From: Morella rubra
Taxonomy: Eukaryota; Streptophyta; Magnoliopsida; Fagales; Myricaceae
Direction of reading: 5' to 3'
Assembly (NCBI GenBank): GCA_003952965.2
Contig: CM025852.1
Span: 10,296,879-10,360,878, forward strand
DNA: 64,000 nt
Shown here piece after piece: positions 46,295-57,538 of this stretch; position 1 is the stretch's first letter; the number at the start of each line of letters is the position of its first letter. A program made the translations under genes and the position numbers. The notes beneath the pieces are model-generated. The model saw only the letters and a list, made by a program, of their open reading frames with translations. It was not told where the DNA came from and ran no database searches.

Positions 46295-47563
46295 TTACTT
46301 CATTCTTCTTCTTCCTTGACTCTTCCACCACCTCCTTTCCCTTCGAAGGCCTCTCGGATTGCAAGGTTTCATCTTCCTTGCTAGCCGCTTCCTCCTTGAC
46401 TTGCTTCTTCTCAAACCGGTGGCTATCTTCAAGGATCTCGGTCATCCTCATGGCTTCTTGCAACCTAGTGGGCTGCTTCAACTTGAGCTCCTTAGCTATC
46501 CAAGGCTTTAACCCATCCACAAAGGTGCCAATGAGTGCCTCCTCAGACCAATCCCTCACTAGAGTTTGGAGTTGTCGAAACTCCTCCACATATGTGTGCA
46601 CCTTGCCCTTTTGCTTTAGCTTGGCCAATTGGCCATGATGGTTGACAATAGGCGATGGCCCAAATTGCATGAACAACTCCCTCTCGGAAGCCGTCCACTT
46701 GAGCCTTCTTCTTTCTTTCTGATATTGGGCTCGAATCCACCTCCACCACTTGCTTGCTTTGCCATCAAGATAGAAACATGCGGTGGCAACTCTTTCTTCC
46801 CTTCGCACTTCATAGACATGGAAGTAGTGCTATGCTTATCAAGCCATTCATGTGGATCACCTCCACTAAACTTTGGGAACTCTATCTTCGGTCTCCTAGG
46901 TCCTCGGTTGTGAAACCGATTTCCATCTCCACCATCTTCATCATGATCACCTCTATGATAGTTTGGTCTCCTAGGTCCTTGGTGGTTAAACCGAATTCCA
47001 TCACTATCACCATCATGATCATAGTCACGATCTCTCCGAGGCCTTTCTTGCCTTCTAGCATCTTCATAGGTTCGGCCATAGGGTCTCTCCTCCCTATACC
47101 GACTACCTCCAACTCTATCTTCTGTCTTGCATGATCATCACCATGGTTGGACTCCTCACGTAGCCACCTCTCGACTACTTCATGCTCATTCTCCACACGT
47201 CCACCCATTCTAAGTGGTTGTCCGGTCTAGGCTCTTCTCTTGTGGACTCGGATAGGTGAGTTTCTCTCCCATCCTCGAGATGAACATCTTCCCTCCTATT
47301 CTCCTCCATCCTTGCGGCTGTACATGGTTGCCTCCCCTTGGCTCTCCGCCAAGTCTAGCCAACACCGCTTGTAGGTCTTGCCTCATCCCTTCCACCGCTC
47401 TTCTATTCTCTTCGGTGGCCATGGTAACCGTGTCTATGGCTCCTTGCATGTGAGCCATGGTTATGGTGGTCTCCTCCATCTTGTCTTTCAGCCATAGAGT
47501 AGATGACTCCAAGGCTTCAAACTGGTCTCGGTTGGAAGTTAGCGAACTTGACACCTCCTCCAT
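46284..47563 (-). pseudogene. Gypsy gag, frameshifted
   Basis: The first part (47563-47210) has a coiled-coil-like run (EENRRAVEGMRQDLQAVLAR). The middle (about 47208-46810) has shifted frame, with GPRRPKIEFPKFSGGDPHEW in part of it. The last part (46808-46284) is a standard Retrotrans_gag domain: TACFYLDGKASKWWRWI, FMQFGPS, HTYVEEFRQLQTLV and LIGTFVDGLKPWIAKEL. It forms the particle shell. At least two frameshifts interrupt it. Confidence 0.8.
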
Positions 47564-47833
47564 TGCAATACTTGGTGCAACAACAAGTCCAACCTTGGGT
47601 TCTCTCCAAAATGAAGATCGAACCCTCCTGACAAAGAACTTGGCACGAACACTTCCGACCTTAGGTTCTCTCCAAAAGAAGATCGAACCCCTTCCTCAAG
47701 TAATACTCCAACAAAGACAAACAACTTCCCAATCCAATTAATCCAACAAAAATGAATCAAAGTAATGAATGCTTGTGTTTGACCTCTCTTGAAGCGAAGA
47801 CTTCTTTAAGAACACCTGATGAAATCTCACGCA

Positions 47834-47855
47834 ACTCTCAATGAAAGCATCAATT
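47834..47855 (-). promoter_or_regulatory. putative primer-binding region of the Gypsy element
   Basis: On the minus strand the inside starts AATTGATGCTTTCATTGAGA directly after the 5' LTR, the place of the primer site. The matching tRNA could not be named from memory. Confidence 0.5.
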
Positions 47856-48987
47856 TGTTAGGGACCCCAGTCTAGGCCACCTTAACAATGCCAACTCCCT
47901 CCAAGTGATTCGAACCGATCACCCCAATCGATCCTCCTAAACCGTTCTTGGCAACACACGAGCTAAAATATAGGATCTAACACACAAATGAAGAACACTC
48001 AAGATATTATTATAAGAACGAAGAAGTGGTTAAGGTTAATTAGCCAAGAACAATCCCGATCAAGGGTTAATTAGCCCAAGAACGGGTACCCAAACTAGGT
48101 TATTAGCCTAGAATGAATCCCAATGACAAGGTTATTAGCCTTGACAACGATTTAGCATATACGTGCCTATGCTCGGCCAAAACACTCCCCGAAAGCACTC
48201 AGGCTCTCCAAGACTCTACTATTCTGAATGTTCAACTCTAATGCACCTAAGGTGTTTATATAGACATCCTTAGGTGCTTACAAACCCTAATAGAATCAAA
48301 TCACAATCACAATCAAATCTAAATCAAATCACCGATCTTTAGGAATCAATCCCTTCAATCAAGGAGATTTGATATTACATGCCTAAATCAACATAAACTC
48401 AAAGGAAAGGAATCTTCTAGAGTTTAGGAAAGGATCCCTAAATCTAGAAGATATGATTTATTCAATCTCAACAAGAAAGGAAACTAATTCCTAAGATACC
48501 TCTATGAATTCTGGATCTTGCAGTTGCCCGCTGCCGTCCACGGTGGCGCCGCCGCTGCTTGCACCTCCATGGGTGGTGTGCTCCTTCGGCTTTTGGAACC
48601 TTCCTCTTCCATTCCCCACCTAGCACCGGTAGGGGTGGTGGTGCTCCAACACTGGTGGTGGCTGCTGGTGGTGGCCATCCTGTGTTATGACACTCCTTTG
48701 TCTACTGGCCCGCTGCTCCTGCTTGGCTTGGCTGGTGGCCAAGGACTTGCTGTGGCACTGTGTCATGGCATGTCTGTGGCAGGCTGGCTGGCATGCCAGG
48801 CATGGGCGTTGTTGGGGCACTGAGTTGTGCGCGTGCGAGCGCTGATGCCATGGCATGGCTATGGTGCTCTTGCCGTACGTGCTATGGGTGTGTCAAGGGT
48901 GCCCATGGGTGTCACTAATGCCTCATCTGGCACCTATCTTCCCACGCATGGTTGTCACGGCTCATGTCGCCACTGGGGATCCTTTCA
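47856..48987 (-). repeat. Gypsy element 5' LTR
   Basis: 1,132 bp, TG...CA ends; transcription would start here on the minus strand. TATATAAA on the minus strand at 48262-48255 is a good TATA box. Confidence 0.85.
48255..48262 (-). promoter_or_regulatory. TATA box of the Gypsy 5' LTR
   Basis: TATATAAA on the minus strand, about 400 bases from the inner LTR edge. The same box is kept in the other LTR near 44927-44934. Confidence 0.6.
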
Positions 48988-48992
48988 AGCCT

Positions 48993-49330
48993 CCTGATAG
49001 CGTGGAGTAGGTTCTCATTATTTGTTTTGTTCCAAGGAAAACGAAAATCACGGAACAATTCTGAATGAAAAGGAGAGGAATGCACAACCCAGACTTTGAG
49101 AGTAAACATAGGGTAGAGATGGATGGACATTGTGATAACAAACCATCACTTAGAACTGATAAAATGATCAATAATCAGATTGCATACTATTCATCATTCA
49201 TAATCATTCACTTCTATTGTATTTATACTTAATTGATAAATGCCTGTATTGTCTTTCCTACTTTTAAATGTCATGTATTCCCTTTCCTCGACCTTACTAA
49301 GTAATTAAGACTCACTCTTTTCATTTTTTG
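48993..49330 (-). repeat. fragment related to the 30424-34418 insertion
   Basis: On the minus strand, AAAGTCTGGGTTGTGCATTC near 49095 parallels GAAGTCAGGGTTGTGCATTC at about 31170, with further looser similarity on both sides. The Gypsy element appears to have inserted in or beside a copy of that family. Confidence 0.35.
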
Positions 49331-50204
49331 TGTATATATATGTATAAATTTTAGCAAAATATGAGGGTTCACGAGATCCTCCATGTGTATGATTTTATTT
49401 CATACACCCTGACAGAGCAAGTTTGAGTTTGGGTCTCGAATTTCTTCGAAGTTTTCATAGAGCACTATCATTGTTGGACGCCAAATGACTCACCTCTGAC
49501 TTCTCTATAGCACCATGGTTGATTGACATACCAGTGGAGTTGGTGAACTTGGATATTGAACTTGACAACGTAGTGGATCTCACGGTCCATGACCAAAGCC
49601 TGCAGTTATTTTTTGTTGATGTAGTTATTTCTGTTTGTGGACAACTTTAATTAGTTGTTAAATTTTTTGGGTTTTTATTGTAAGTCTTTTGCAAATATTT
49701 TGCTAGAGTTAGATGAGCTAGGATATAGCTCACAGTTTTGTAAAATACTGACAATCTTTTTTTAGAAATTCTCTTGTAAAAGATTTGAAATCTATTTCCA
49801 AAATTTTATGAACTGTTTACCATCTCTTTTTATCGTATTGAAATTGGAAAAAACTTAACGTCTTTAATTTGGAAATAATTTTCAACTATTTTTAGTAATA
49901 TATAAACTTAAGTGATTGCCCTTTCAATAATACATCAGCGACATAGAGATTCTAAACTATTAATTTCTCTAATCAAAATGGTTCATATTTTTCATCTCTT
50001 TGGAGTTTCTAAATCCTTCCAAGGCTAAAATAATTGTTCCTCGAGAGTTCCGCTTTTGTCGAGTAAAGACATTTTAATCATTTTAGCACATGAAAAAACA
50101 TACATATTGTAATCTCATTCAGTTAGCATTCTATTATTTTAAAAGAGAGTTTAGAGATCAATACGGGCATGACTCGCAACACAACCCAAGATGGGGGTAA
50201 ATTA
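49331..50204. other. no gene recognised
   Basis: AT-rich sequence without a coding signature. The last bases, ACAACCCAAGATGGGGGTAA, resemble the Sirevirus LTR start that follows and may be a fragment of a related LTR. Confidence 0.4.
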
Positions 50205-50209
50205 GGATA

Positions 50210-51389
50210 TGAGAGAGCAAAAACAACCCAAGAAGGGGGGTGAATTGAGTTTTATAAAAACTTTATCCTTTTTCTTATAAAACCAAATATGCAGAGATCC
50301 CTTTTCCTTTTTCTAAAGAGCAAGAGAGTAGATCTATAAAATCAAGGACTATAATGAAGAATAAAAGGAATAGTTAAAGAAGCTCAATAAATAGATATCA
50401 ACAATAAATAGAGATAAGGGTAGAGAGATGAAACCGTGACTTTTAGGTGGTTCGGCCAACACTTGCCTATATCCACCCCAAGGCTATTGACTTCCTTGGG
50501 CTTTCTTCACTATCTTCAAATAGGAATACACCTTAGCTTCTGGTGCTAAGGAACCTTTACAAAGTGTTTTTCGAGCTTACACTTTAACTCACTCTCTCAA
50601 ATCCTCACAACCTAGAGGATTTCTTCTACCCAACAAGTAGGACAAGTGTTTTCCCAAACACTCACGTGTTTTTCAAGAATGGGTACAAAGGGAATCTTAG
50701 TAAAGGCTCTTTAAGCTGAATAAACAAGTATGAAGTACTGAGGTGTGCAAAGAGACAAGATTCACAAAGAAAGCAACAGTATTTGCAGGTGGGAGTACGA
50801 GCTTTCTTGGTTGGTGGAGCTTCTTTCTTCTTCAAAGCTTTTTCTCTCTCTAGAAATTAGGGCAAGAGTTAATAGCGCACACTTCCTCTTTTCTCTCTCC
50901 ATCTTCTTCTATTTAAAGCTCTAGGGCACCAAGGGTCTTCTTGTAAAAGTCCGTTGGAGGTCATTTATTTGAAGACTTTTGGATGAGTTGGCAAGGATTT
51001 CTGCAAAATCGTGCAATGTGTCGACACATTGATGGTATGTGCTGACACATTAAAATTGGCCTGAAAACAACCTCTCGGGTGTTAGTTCAATGTGTCGACA
51101 CTATGGCAATATGTCGACACTTCCAACACTTAGACAAAAAATTATTCTTTAACAGCAACTACTTCAATTCAATAAATCTCAAAAATACTTACAATATAAA
51201 AGATGATCAATTAGCAAGTGTAATGATGATCAAGTATGCTTGGAGAGATTTTAGAATAAGGAAACCTTGATACTCTAAAAACATAATTTTCTTAAAAAGG
51301 AATTTCAATGTAAAAACTAAAAGTCTTGAACGAGTTTAAAACTTTGTTATCATCAAAATCATTGTTTGCAAAACAACCTTGGGCTAACA
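50210..51389 (-). repeat. Sirevirus 3' LTR
   Basis: 1,180 bp with TG...CA ends, closely similar to the right LTR. It is shorter mainly because a repeat of the TGTGTCGACAC-containing unit present at 61720-61870 is missing. Confidence 0.9.
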
Positions 51390-52618
51390 ATCTCCCTTTT
51401 TGATGATGACAAAACATTTAGAAAAACAATTTGCTAATAAATAGAAAAGCTCCCCTGAGAACAGTTTTTCATGACATTTTTAGCAAAAAGGACTTTGAGA
51501 TTTTACAAAAATTTTTTCCTTTGTAAAAGGAGGACTTCCCAAACTTCAAATTCAGATCACAAGACTTCATATGATAGAGCTGAAGGATTTAAGGAACACA
51601 TTCACTTCAAAACATATGGTCATTCATAATATAATAGAATAATCACAATAAGTCAATTTATAAAACGCTGAAATCATTACAACTAACCAAATAATTCAAG
51701 GTTCCAAAAAAAAAATAATACAATTGAAAAGAGGACAAAGAACAACATAAGAATTAAATGAAATGTCCTCAAATAGAGCAAGGGTATCAGCATACAAATA
51801 GGCACTTTTCTCCCCCTTTGGCATCATCAAAAATAAGAAGGCAAGGGGAGGTGGCAAGGGTGAGGGCTAAGGAGATCAGGGAGGAGGAGGATGATCGACG
51901 TCAAATTTCTTAACCAGTTGGTCCAAGTCGTTGAGAACCAATAGGTCCATTTCATGACAAGAGGACGAAGATTTCGATCAACCAGACTAAGCTCGGTGGC
52001 ATTGACTACATCTTGAGCGGATGATTTCAAATCATTCACGGTAGCTTGAATCACCTCGCTGGCCACATGGATACTGTTGTTGACTTGGTGCTTGAGAAGC
52101 CTCACATCCTTGTCAAGAAGATTGAAACGCTCATCATGAGCAGCAAACAACTGCTTGATGTCATCAAAGCCCGTCTTCATGTCAAGAGACAACTTCTCCA
52201 ACTGCTGACCCAATTTCTTTTGTTCCTCCTTTATGTCCCCAAAAAAGCTTTAAGAGATTCAAATTGAGGCGCATGAGAGTGGGAAGGGGTATTCGGGATG
52301 ATGACTCCATATGCAAAGAAGGAAATGGAGGAGGGGAGAATGGCTCTCTCTGAGGTCTAGAGACATTTGGAGTTCTGGTGCAGTGGAAGGAGTTCTAGTG
52401 AAGGTATCTTCTTCTCATCTCGCTGTTGGCATCAGAATCCGATCCCTTATGACTTCTCTTTTGAGGGGTTGCATAGCTTTCTTGATCCAAAAACCTTCAT
52501 CATTTTGTGTGAACCCCATCAACCTTAGAGTTTTCTGATTATACTCTTTGGATGCCTTGGGAGTTTCCCGTACTTCACCCCCTAAATCAATATCAAGAAT
52601 GTGAAACATGTGGGTGAA
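51390..52618 (-). repeat. degraded second copy of the Sirevirus 3' ORF end
   Basis: Matches 53426-54812 at a shift of about 2,185-2,194 bases, with internal losses (for example between 51560 and 51610) and single-base indels. It includes GGEVRETPKASKEYNQKTLR of the extra ORF and the GATGATGCCAAAGGGGGAG motif at 51810-51828. Confidence 0.8.
51391..51402 (-). promoter_or_regulatory. polypurine tract beside the 3' LTR
   Basis: On the minus strand AAAAAGGGAGA, preceded by TCATCATC, directly abuts the LTR. Related copies lie at 53428-53448, 51810-51828 and 53995-54013. Confidence 0.75.
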
Positions 52619-53214
52619 AACAACGTCTCCGGGTGTTAGTTCAATGTGCTCCTAGGGATCTTTAGCCTATAGGCTCAAGTTGAGAAAGTAATTAGCTTTG
52701 TGTGAGACATTACTAATGATTTGTTGGAAAGGATGTGATGGACTTTGGTAGTCTTGTTGAATCTTCTTGAGACAATTATTCTTTCAAGATCTTTTCTAGA
52801 TGACTGATTCTTTGTACGTTTATTATAATCTAACCAAGAAAATACCTTCAGCATCGATCATTTGACAAAATAACCGTAGCAAAGTGTGATGATCAAGTAT
52901 AGTTGTTTTGTTCTGATTTCTTCGAATCTAAGGAAGGAGCCAATGGAAAAGAACTCTAAGGTGTTAATTTAATGCAATGTAAAAACTTAGAAAGTCAAGA
53001 ACGAGTTTCAAAACTTTGTTCCAACACTTAGAAAAAAAAATGTTTTTAACATCAACTGGGCTAACAATCTCCCTCCTTTTTGATAAAAGATGATCACTAT
53101 TTAAAAATGACAAATGCTAATCAAGATAGAGTAAATCCCTTAGAAAGAAAAGCAGGAGAATCAAGGAAACCAGCAAAAAGGGACTTTGAGATTTTACAAA
53201 AAAGGGAAGAGTCA
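52619..53214. other. scrambled segment built from LTR and pol pieces
   Basis: 52630-52650 (CGGGTGTTAGTTCAATGTG) is LTR sequence (compare 51077-51095). 52663-52790 follows the pol linker 57595-57755 with deletions (AGGCTCAAGTTGAGAAAGTA is shared). 52975-53070 again follows the LTR end (GGGCTAACAATCTCCC). No frame is maintained. Confidence 0.7.
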
Positions 53215-53425
53215 AAAAACTTACAATATAAAAGATGATCAATTAGCAAGTGTAATGATGATCAAGTATGCTTGATTTTAGAATAAGGAAACCTTGATAC
53301 TCTAAAAACATAATTTTCTTGAAAAGGAATTTCAATGTAAAAACTAAAAGTCTTGAACGAGTTTGAAAACTTTGTTATCATCAAAATCAAAATGGATTGT
53401 TTGTAAGAACAACCTTGGGCTAACA
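53215..53425 (-). repeat. isolated LTR-end fragment inside the Sirevirus
   Basis: About 210 bp matching the LTR end (51175-51389 and 61915-62126), ending GGGCTAACA and followed by a proper polypurine motif (53428-53448). Removing 51390-53425 would rebuild a normal 3' LTR junction. Confidence 0.85.
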
Positions 53426-54049
53426 ATCTCCCCTTTTTGATGATGACAAAACCATTTAAAAATGAAATTTGCTAATAAATAGAAAAGCTCCCCTGAGAAC
53501 AAGCAGGAGTTTTTCATGATATTTTTAGCAAAAAGGACTTTGAGATTTTACAAAAATTTTGCAAGAGTTTCCTTTGTAAAAGGAGGTTTCCCAAAACTTA
53601 AAGCAACACTTCTATATCCTTTCTCCAAACTTCCCAAACTTCAAATTCCAAACCAGATCACAAGACTTCATATCACGAAGAGTTAAAAGATAGAGTAACT
53701 ACCTGAAGCGAGATTTAGGCAAGCATAATCAAGTGCAAAGCACTTATCAAAATCTTCACAAGTACTCCCTTAGAACACATTCACTTCAAAACATATGGTC
53801 ATTCATAATATAATAGAATAATCACAATAAGTCAATTTATAAAACGCTGAATGATCATTACAACTAACCAAATAATTGTTCAAGGTTCCAAAAAAAAAAT
53901 AATACAATTGAAAAGAGGACAAAGAACAACATAAGAATTAAATGAAATGTCCTCAAATTAGAGCAAGGGTATCAGCATACAAATAGGCACTTTTCTCCCC
54001 CTTTGGCATCATCAAAAATAAGAAGGCAAGGGGAGGTGGCAAGGGTGAG

Positions 54050-55661
54050 GGCTAAGGAGATCAGGGAGGAGGAGGATGATCGACGTCAAATTTCTTCAAC
54101 CAGTTGTCCAAGTCGTTGAGAACCAATAGGTCCATTTCATGACAAGAGGACGAAGATTTCGATCAACGTCCAGACTATGCTCAGTGGCATTGACTACATC
54201 TTGAGCGGATGATTTCAAATCATTCACGGTAGCTTGAATCACCTCGCTGGCCACATGGATACTGTTGTTGACTTGGTGCTTGAGAAGTCTCACATCCTTG
54301 TCAAGTAGCTTGAAACGCTCATCATGAGCAGCAAACAACTGCTTGATGTCATCAAAGCCGTCTTCATGTCAAGAGACAACTTTTCCAACTGCTGACCCAA
54401 TTTCTTTTGTTCCTCCTTTATGTCCCCAAAAGAAGCTTCAAGAGATTCAAATTGAGGTGCATGAGAGTGGGAAGAAGGTATTCGGGATGATGACTCCATA
54501 TGCAAAGAAGGAAATGGAGGAGGGGAGAATGGCTCTCTCTGAGGTCTAGAGACATTTGGAGTTCTGGTGGCAGTGGAAGGAGTTCTAGTGAAGGTATCTT
54601 CTTCCTCATCCTCGCTGTTGGCATCAGAATCCGATCCCCTATGACTTCTCTTTTGAGGGGTTGCATCAGCTTTCTTGATCCAAAAACCTTCATCATTTTG
54701 AGTGAACCCCATCAACCTTAGAGTTTTCTGATTATACTCTTTGGATGCCTTGGGAGTTTTCCGTACTTCACCCCCTAAATCAATATCAAGAATCTGAAAC
54801 ACATGGGTAAAGAACATTCCATAAGGCAGCCCTTGTTTCTTCTTCTCAGTGGCGGCCTTCATATGATTTATCATAAGGTGACCAAGGTTCATGGGAGTAC
54901 GGGTAATCAAGCAGTACATGACAAATAAGTCTAGGAACGTTATGTACTCAAACTTTCCCGGTCCTTGGTAAAATAATGTTGCAGACCATATGATGTAAAA
55001 TTCGTCTCGGAATGCTTAGATCACTAGCTGTGGGTCTAAAAACCTCGTCTAGGGTTGGATTATCCAAAACAACCCTAAGGATATGAAGGGGATCAACTTC
55101 AGACATTCCTATCCACCCATGTGCATCAAAGAATTTCTTCCCACCATCAGGGGCATTTACCATTGAATTCAAAGAGGAACTAGATAAATCCAAAACTTTG
55201 CCATTTACATAACTATCAGCATCCTCAGACTTAGTGAATTGAAAGTTAGCATAAACCAACTTAACTAAGTAAACATAGCAATTTACTTTCAAATTCACAA
55301 GTATTCCCCATCCTTGAAACTCAAACATCTCTTGAAACCCAAACCCATTCTCACTAAACCATTTGAAATCAGCCCATCTCCCAGCAATGACCTTTCTATT
55401 TCGAAAATCTTGAACAAAGCGGTTTTTACAGAGACCTGACCTGTAGATGTAGTCTTCAGGAGTGGGATGAGGTTCTTCAGTGGTCTTGGCCTTCTTCTTC
55501 CCTTTGGAGCCAACAGAAACCGAGTTCGTTGAGAGGAGCGAGTGGGACGACTGGAAGACATTGAGTGCAGGGTTTTGAGAGAAAATGGGTCTGTCGGGCG
55601 GTGGGTTTTTGGAGAGAGAGAGTGGGCGACTGAAATTTGTGAGGGGGAGGCTGAATCGCAC
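54050..55661 (-). pseudogene. extra 3' ORF of the Sirevirus (envelope position), broken
   Basis: Lies between RNase H and the 3' LTR, where Sireviruses carry an additional ORF sometimes called env-like. It begins MRFSLPLTNFSRPLSLS with a basic segment KGKKKAKTTEE, then IAGRWADFKWFSENGFGF, then a hydrophobic run (VNLKVNCYVYLVKLVYANF), a region with LGGEVRKTPKASKEYNQ, a Ser/Pro-rich stretch and a C-terminal coiled-coil-like part (LLDKDVRLLKHQVNNS). Frameshifts near 54955 and 54355 split it into three frames. No fusion peptide or clear membrane anchor is visible, so an entry role is not supported. Its real function is not known. Confidence 0.65.
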
Positions 55662-55780
55662 GGTTGAGAGAGAGAGAGAGAGGTCTGAGAGGGAAGAAAG
55701 CCTAAAATGCCGAACCCTAACTCAAATGAGATTGATATACCACGCGTGTCCTTGGTTTTTAAAAACAGTAAACACAAGGG

Positions 55781-55945
55781 AAGTGTCGACACATTATACT
55801 CATGTGTCGACACATTGGTCATGCTCCCGAACAAGGTGAAAAGAGCTCTCGGGTGGATGGCTCATGTGTCGACACATGCTTCTCCATGAAAGAAAAACTA
55901 TAAAAACCAGAAGTGCTGACACTTGTTTCACTAAGTGTTGACACA
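55781..55945. repeat. cluster of TGTGTCGACACA palindromes upstream of the 3' ORF
   Basis: Perfect 12-base palindromes at 55803-55814 and 55865-55876, plus a near copy at 55782-55793 and variants with one or two changes near 55917 and 55935. The same motif recurs in both LTRs. It lies between RNase H and the extra ORF, where a second promoter or splice control would be expected. Confidence 0.7.
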
Positions 55946-56112
55946 TGGCATGAAACATGATTTTATGAGATAGTTTTGAAACCAAAAATCACATAGAAAC
56001 AATCACCCATCATTCAAAAGCATGTACAATGCAATCAATACCATCATTTAAGAAGTAAAACAAGTATATAATAGCAATTCAATCCAAAGGAAACTTCATT
56101 CCTATTTCTTGT

Positions 56113-56482
56113 CGAATAAAGCAAAATCTATCCTCATTGAGGGGTTTTGTGAAAATATCCGCCAATTGAAGGTCGGTATTTACGAACTCAAGAACAATAT
56201 CCCCTTTTTGAGCATGATCTCTAATGAAATGATGCTTAATCTCGATATGTTTTGTCCTAGAGTGTTGAATTGGATTTTTAGTAAGATTATTGCACTGGTG
56301 TTGTCACATTTTATTGGGATGAGAGAATAATGAAGATTGAAATCTTCCAATTGTTGTTTCATCCACAATACTTGTGCACAACAATTGCCTATGGCAATAT
56401 ACTCAGCTTCCGTGGTTGATAGAGCCACGGAGTTTTGTTTCTTACAACACCAAGAGACTAGTGAGGTCCAAGAAATTGGCAT
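56113..56482 (-). pseudogene. Sirevirus RNase H
   Basis: [20 protein letters not shown] and EAEYIAIGNCCAQVLWMKQQ are the Copia RNase H core, followed by CDNTSAI. A frameshift near 56265 precedes the last part, which runs to about 56113. It overlaps the reverse transcriptase frame by 25 bases in another frame. Confidence 0.85.
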
Positions 56483-57480
56483 GCACCACTAGTACTCTTT
56501 CTATCAATTTTACATCCAGCATAATCCGCATCCGAGTATCCATGTAAATTGAATTCAACACTCTTAGGATAAAATAGACCTAGATTTTGAGTGCCAACAA
56601 GATATCTAAAAATTCTTTTGACTGCAAGGAGATGAGATTCCTTAGGACATGATTGAAATCTAGCACACATACATACACTAAACATTATATCGGGTCTACT
56701 AGCAGTAAGATATAGTAAGGAGCCAATCATACCTCGATATTTCGTTTGGTCCACATCCTTACCTTTTTCATCCTTTTCCATTTTTGTAGATGGACTCATA
56801 GGAGTGCTCATAGGCTTTGAATTGTCCATGTTGAATCTTTTGAGAAGATCTCTTGTATACTTAGCTTGACTTATGAAGATGCCTTCACTACATTGTTTGA
56901 TTTGGAGCCCGAGAAAGTAGTTCAATTCTCCCATAAGGCTCATCTCAAATTCACCTTGCATAACTTGAGAAAACTCTTGACACAAAGATTCATTAGTAGA
57001 TCCAAAAATAATGTCATCAACATATATTTGAACCGTTAATAACTCATTTTTCTTTTCTTTGGTGAAAAGAGTAGTATCAATTTTCCCTCGAGAAAAACCA
57101 TTTTCAATAAGAAAGGAACTTAGACGTTCATACCATGCTCGAGGTGCTTGTTTCAATCCATAAAGTGCTTTTGTGAGTTTGTATACATGATTTGAAAGAT
57201 TTTCATCTTCAAATCCCGGTGGTTGCTCAACATAAACTTCTTCAGTGAGAAATCCATTTAGAAAAGCACTTTTTACATCCATTTGAAAGAGTTTAAAATC
57301 TTTATAACAAGCAAAAGCTAGAAGCATGCGAATGGATTCTAAACGAGCAACAGGAGCAAAGGTTTCATCAAAATCAATTCCTTCTTCTTGATTGTAACCT
57401 TGGGCTACTAATCTTGCTTTGTTCCTCACCACAACCCCGGATTCATTCATTTTGTTTCTAAAAACCCATTTGTGCCAATA
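56458..57480 (-). pseudogene. Sirevirus reverse transcriptase
   Basis: From about 57450 the reading is continuous for 330 residues: [71 protein letters not shown], the catalytic YVDDIIFGS (the first Asp is in MDVKSAF), and [11 protein letters not shown]. It copies the element RNA into DNA. This is the longest intact frame with the integrase. It ends at 56458 as the frame moves into RNase H. Confidence 0.92.
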
Positions 57481-57538
57481 ATTGGATAATCCTTGGGTCT
57501 AGGAACTAGATGCCATACTTGATTTTTCTCAAATTGTT

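Larger units (their letters stand above)
44526..48987 (-). mobile_element. Gypsy-type LTR element lacking reverse transcriptase (TR-GAG-like)
   Basis: Two long terminal repeats (44526-45630 and 47856-48987) begin TGTTAGGGAC and end CCTTTCA on the plus strand. Flanks are GGCCT (44521-44525) and AGCCT (48988-48992), a 5-base target duplication with one change. The 2.2-kb inside reads on the minus strand: gag, one CCHC knuckle, a retropepsin, then about 230 bases and the polypurine tract. There is no room for reverse transcriptase, RNase H or integrase. Elements with LTRs and gag only are known as TR-GAGs and rely on partners for mobilisation. The domain order and LDSG-type protease fit Ty3/Gypsy. 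Confidence 0.85.
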
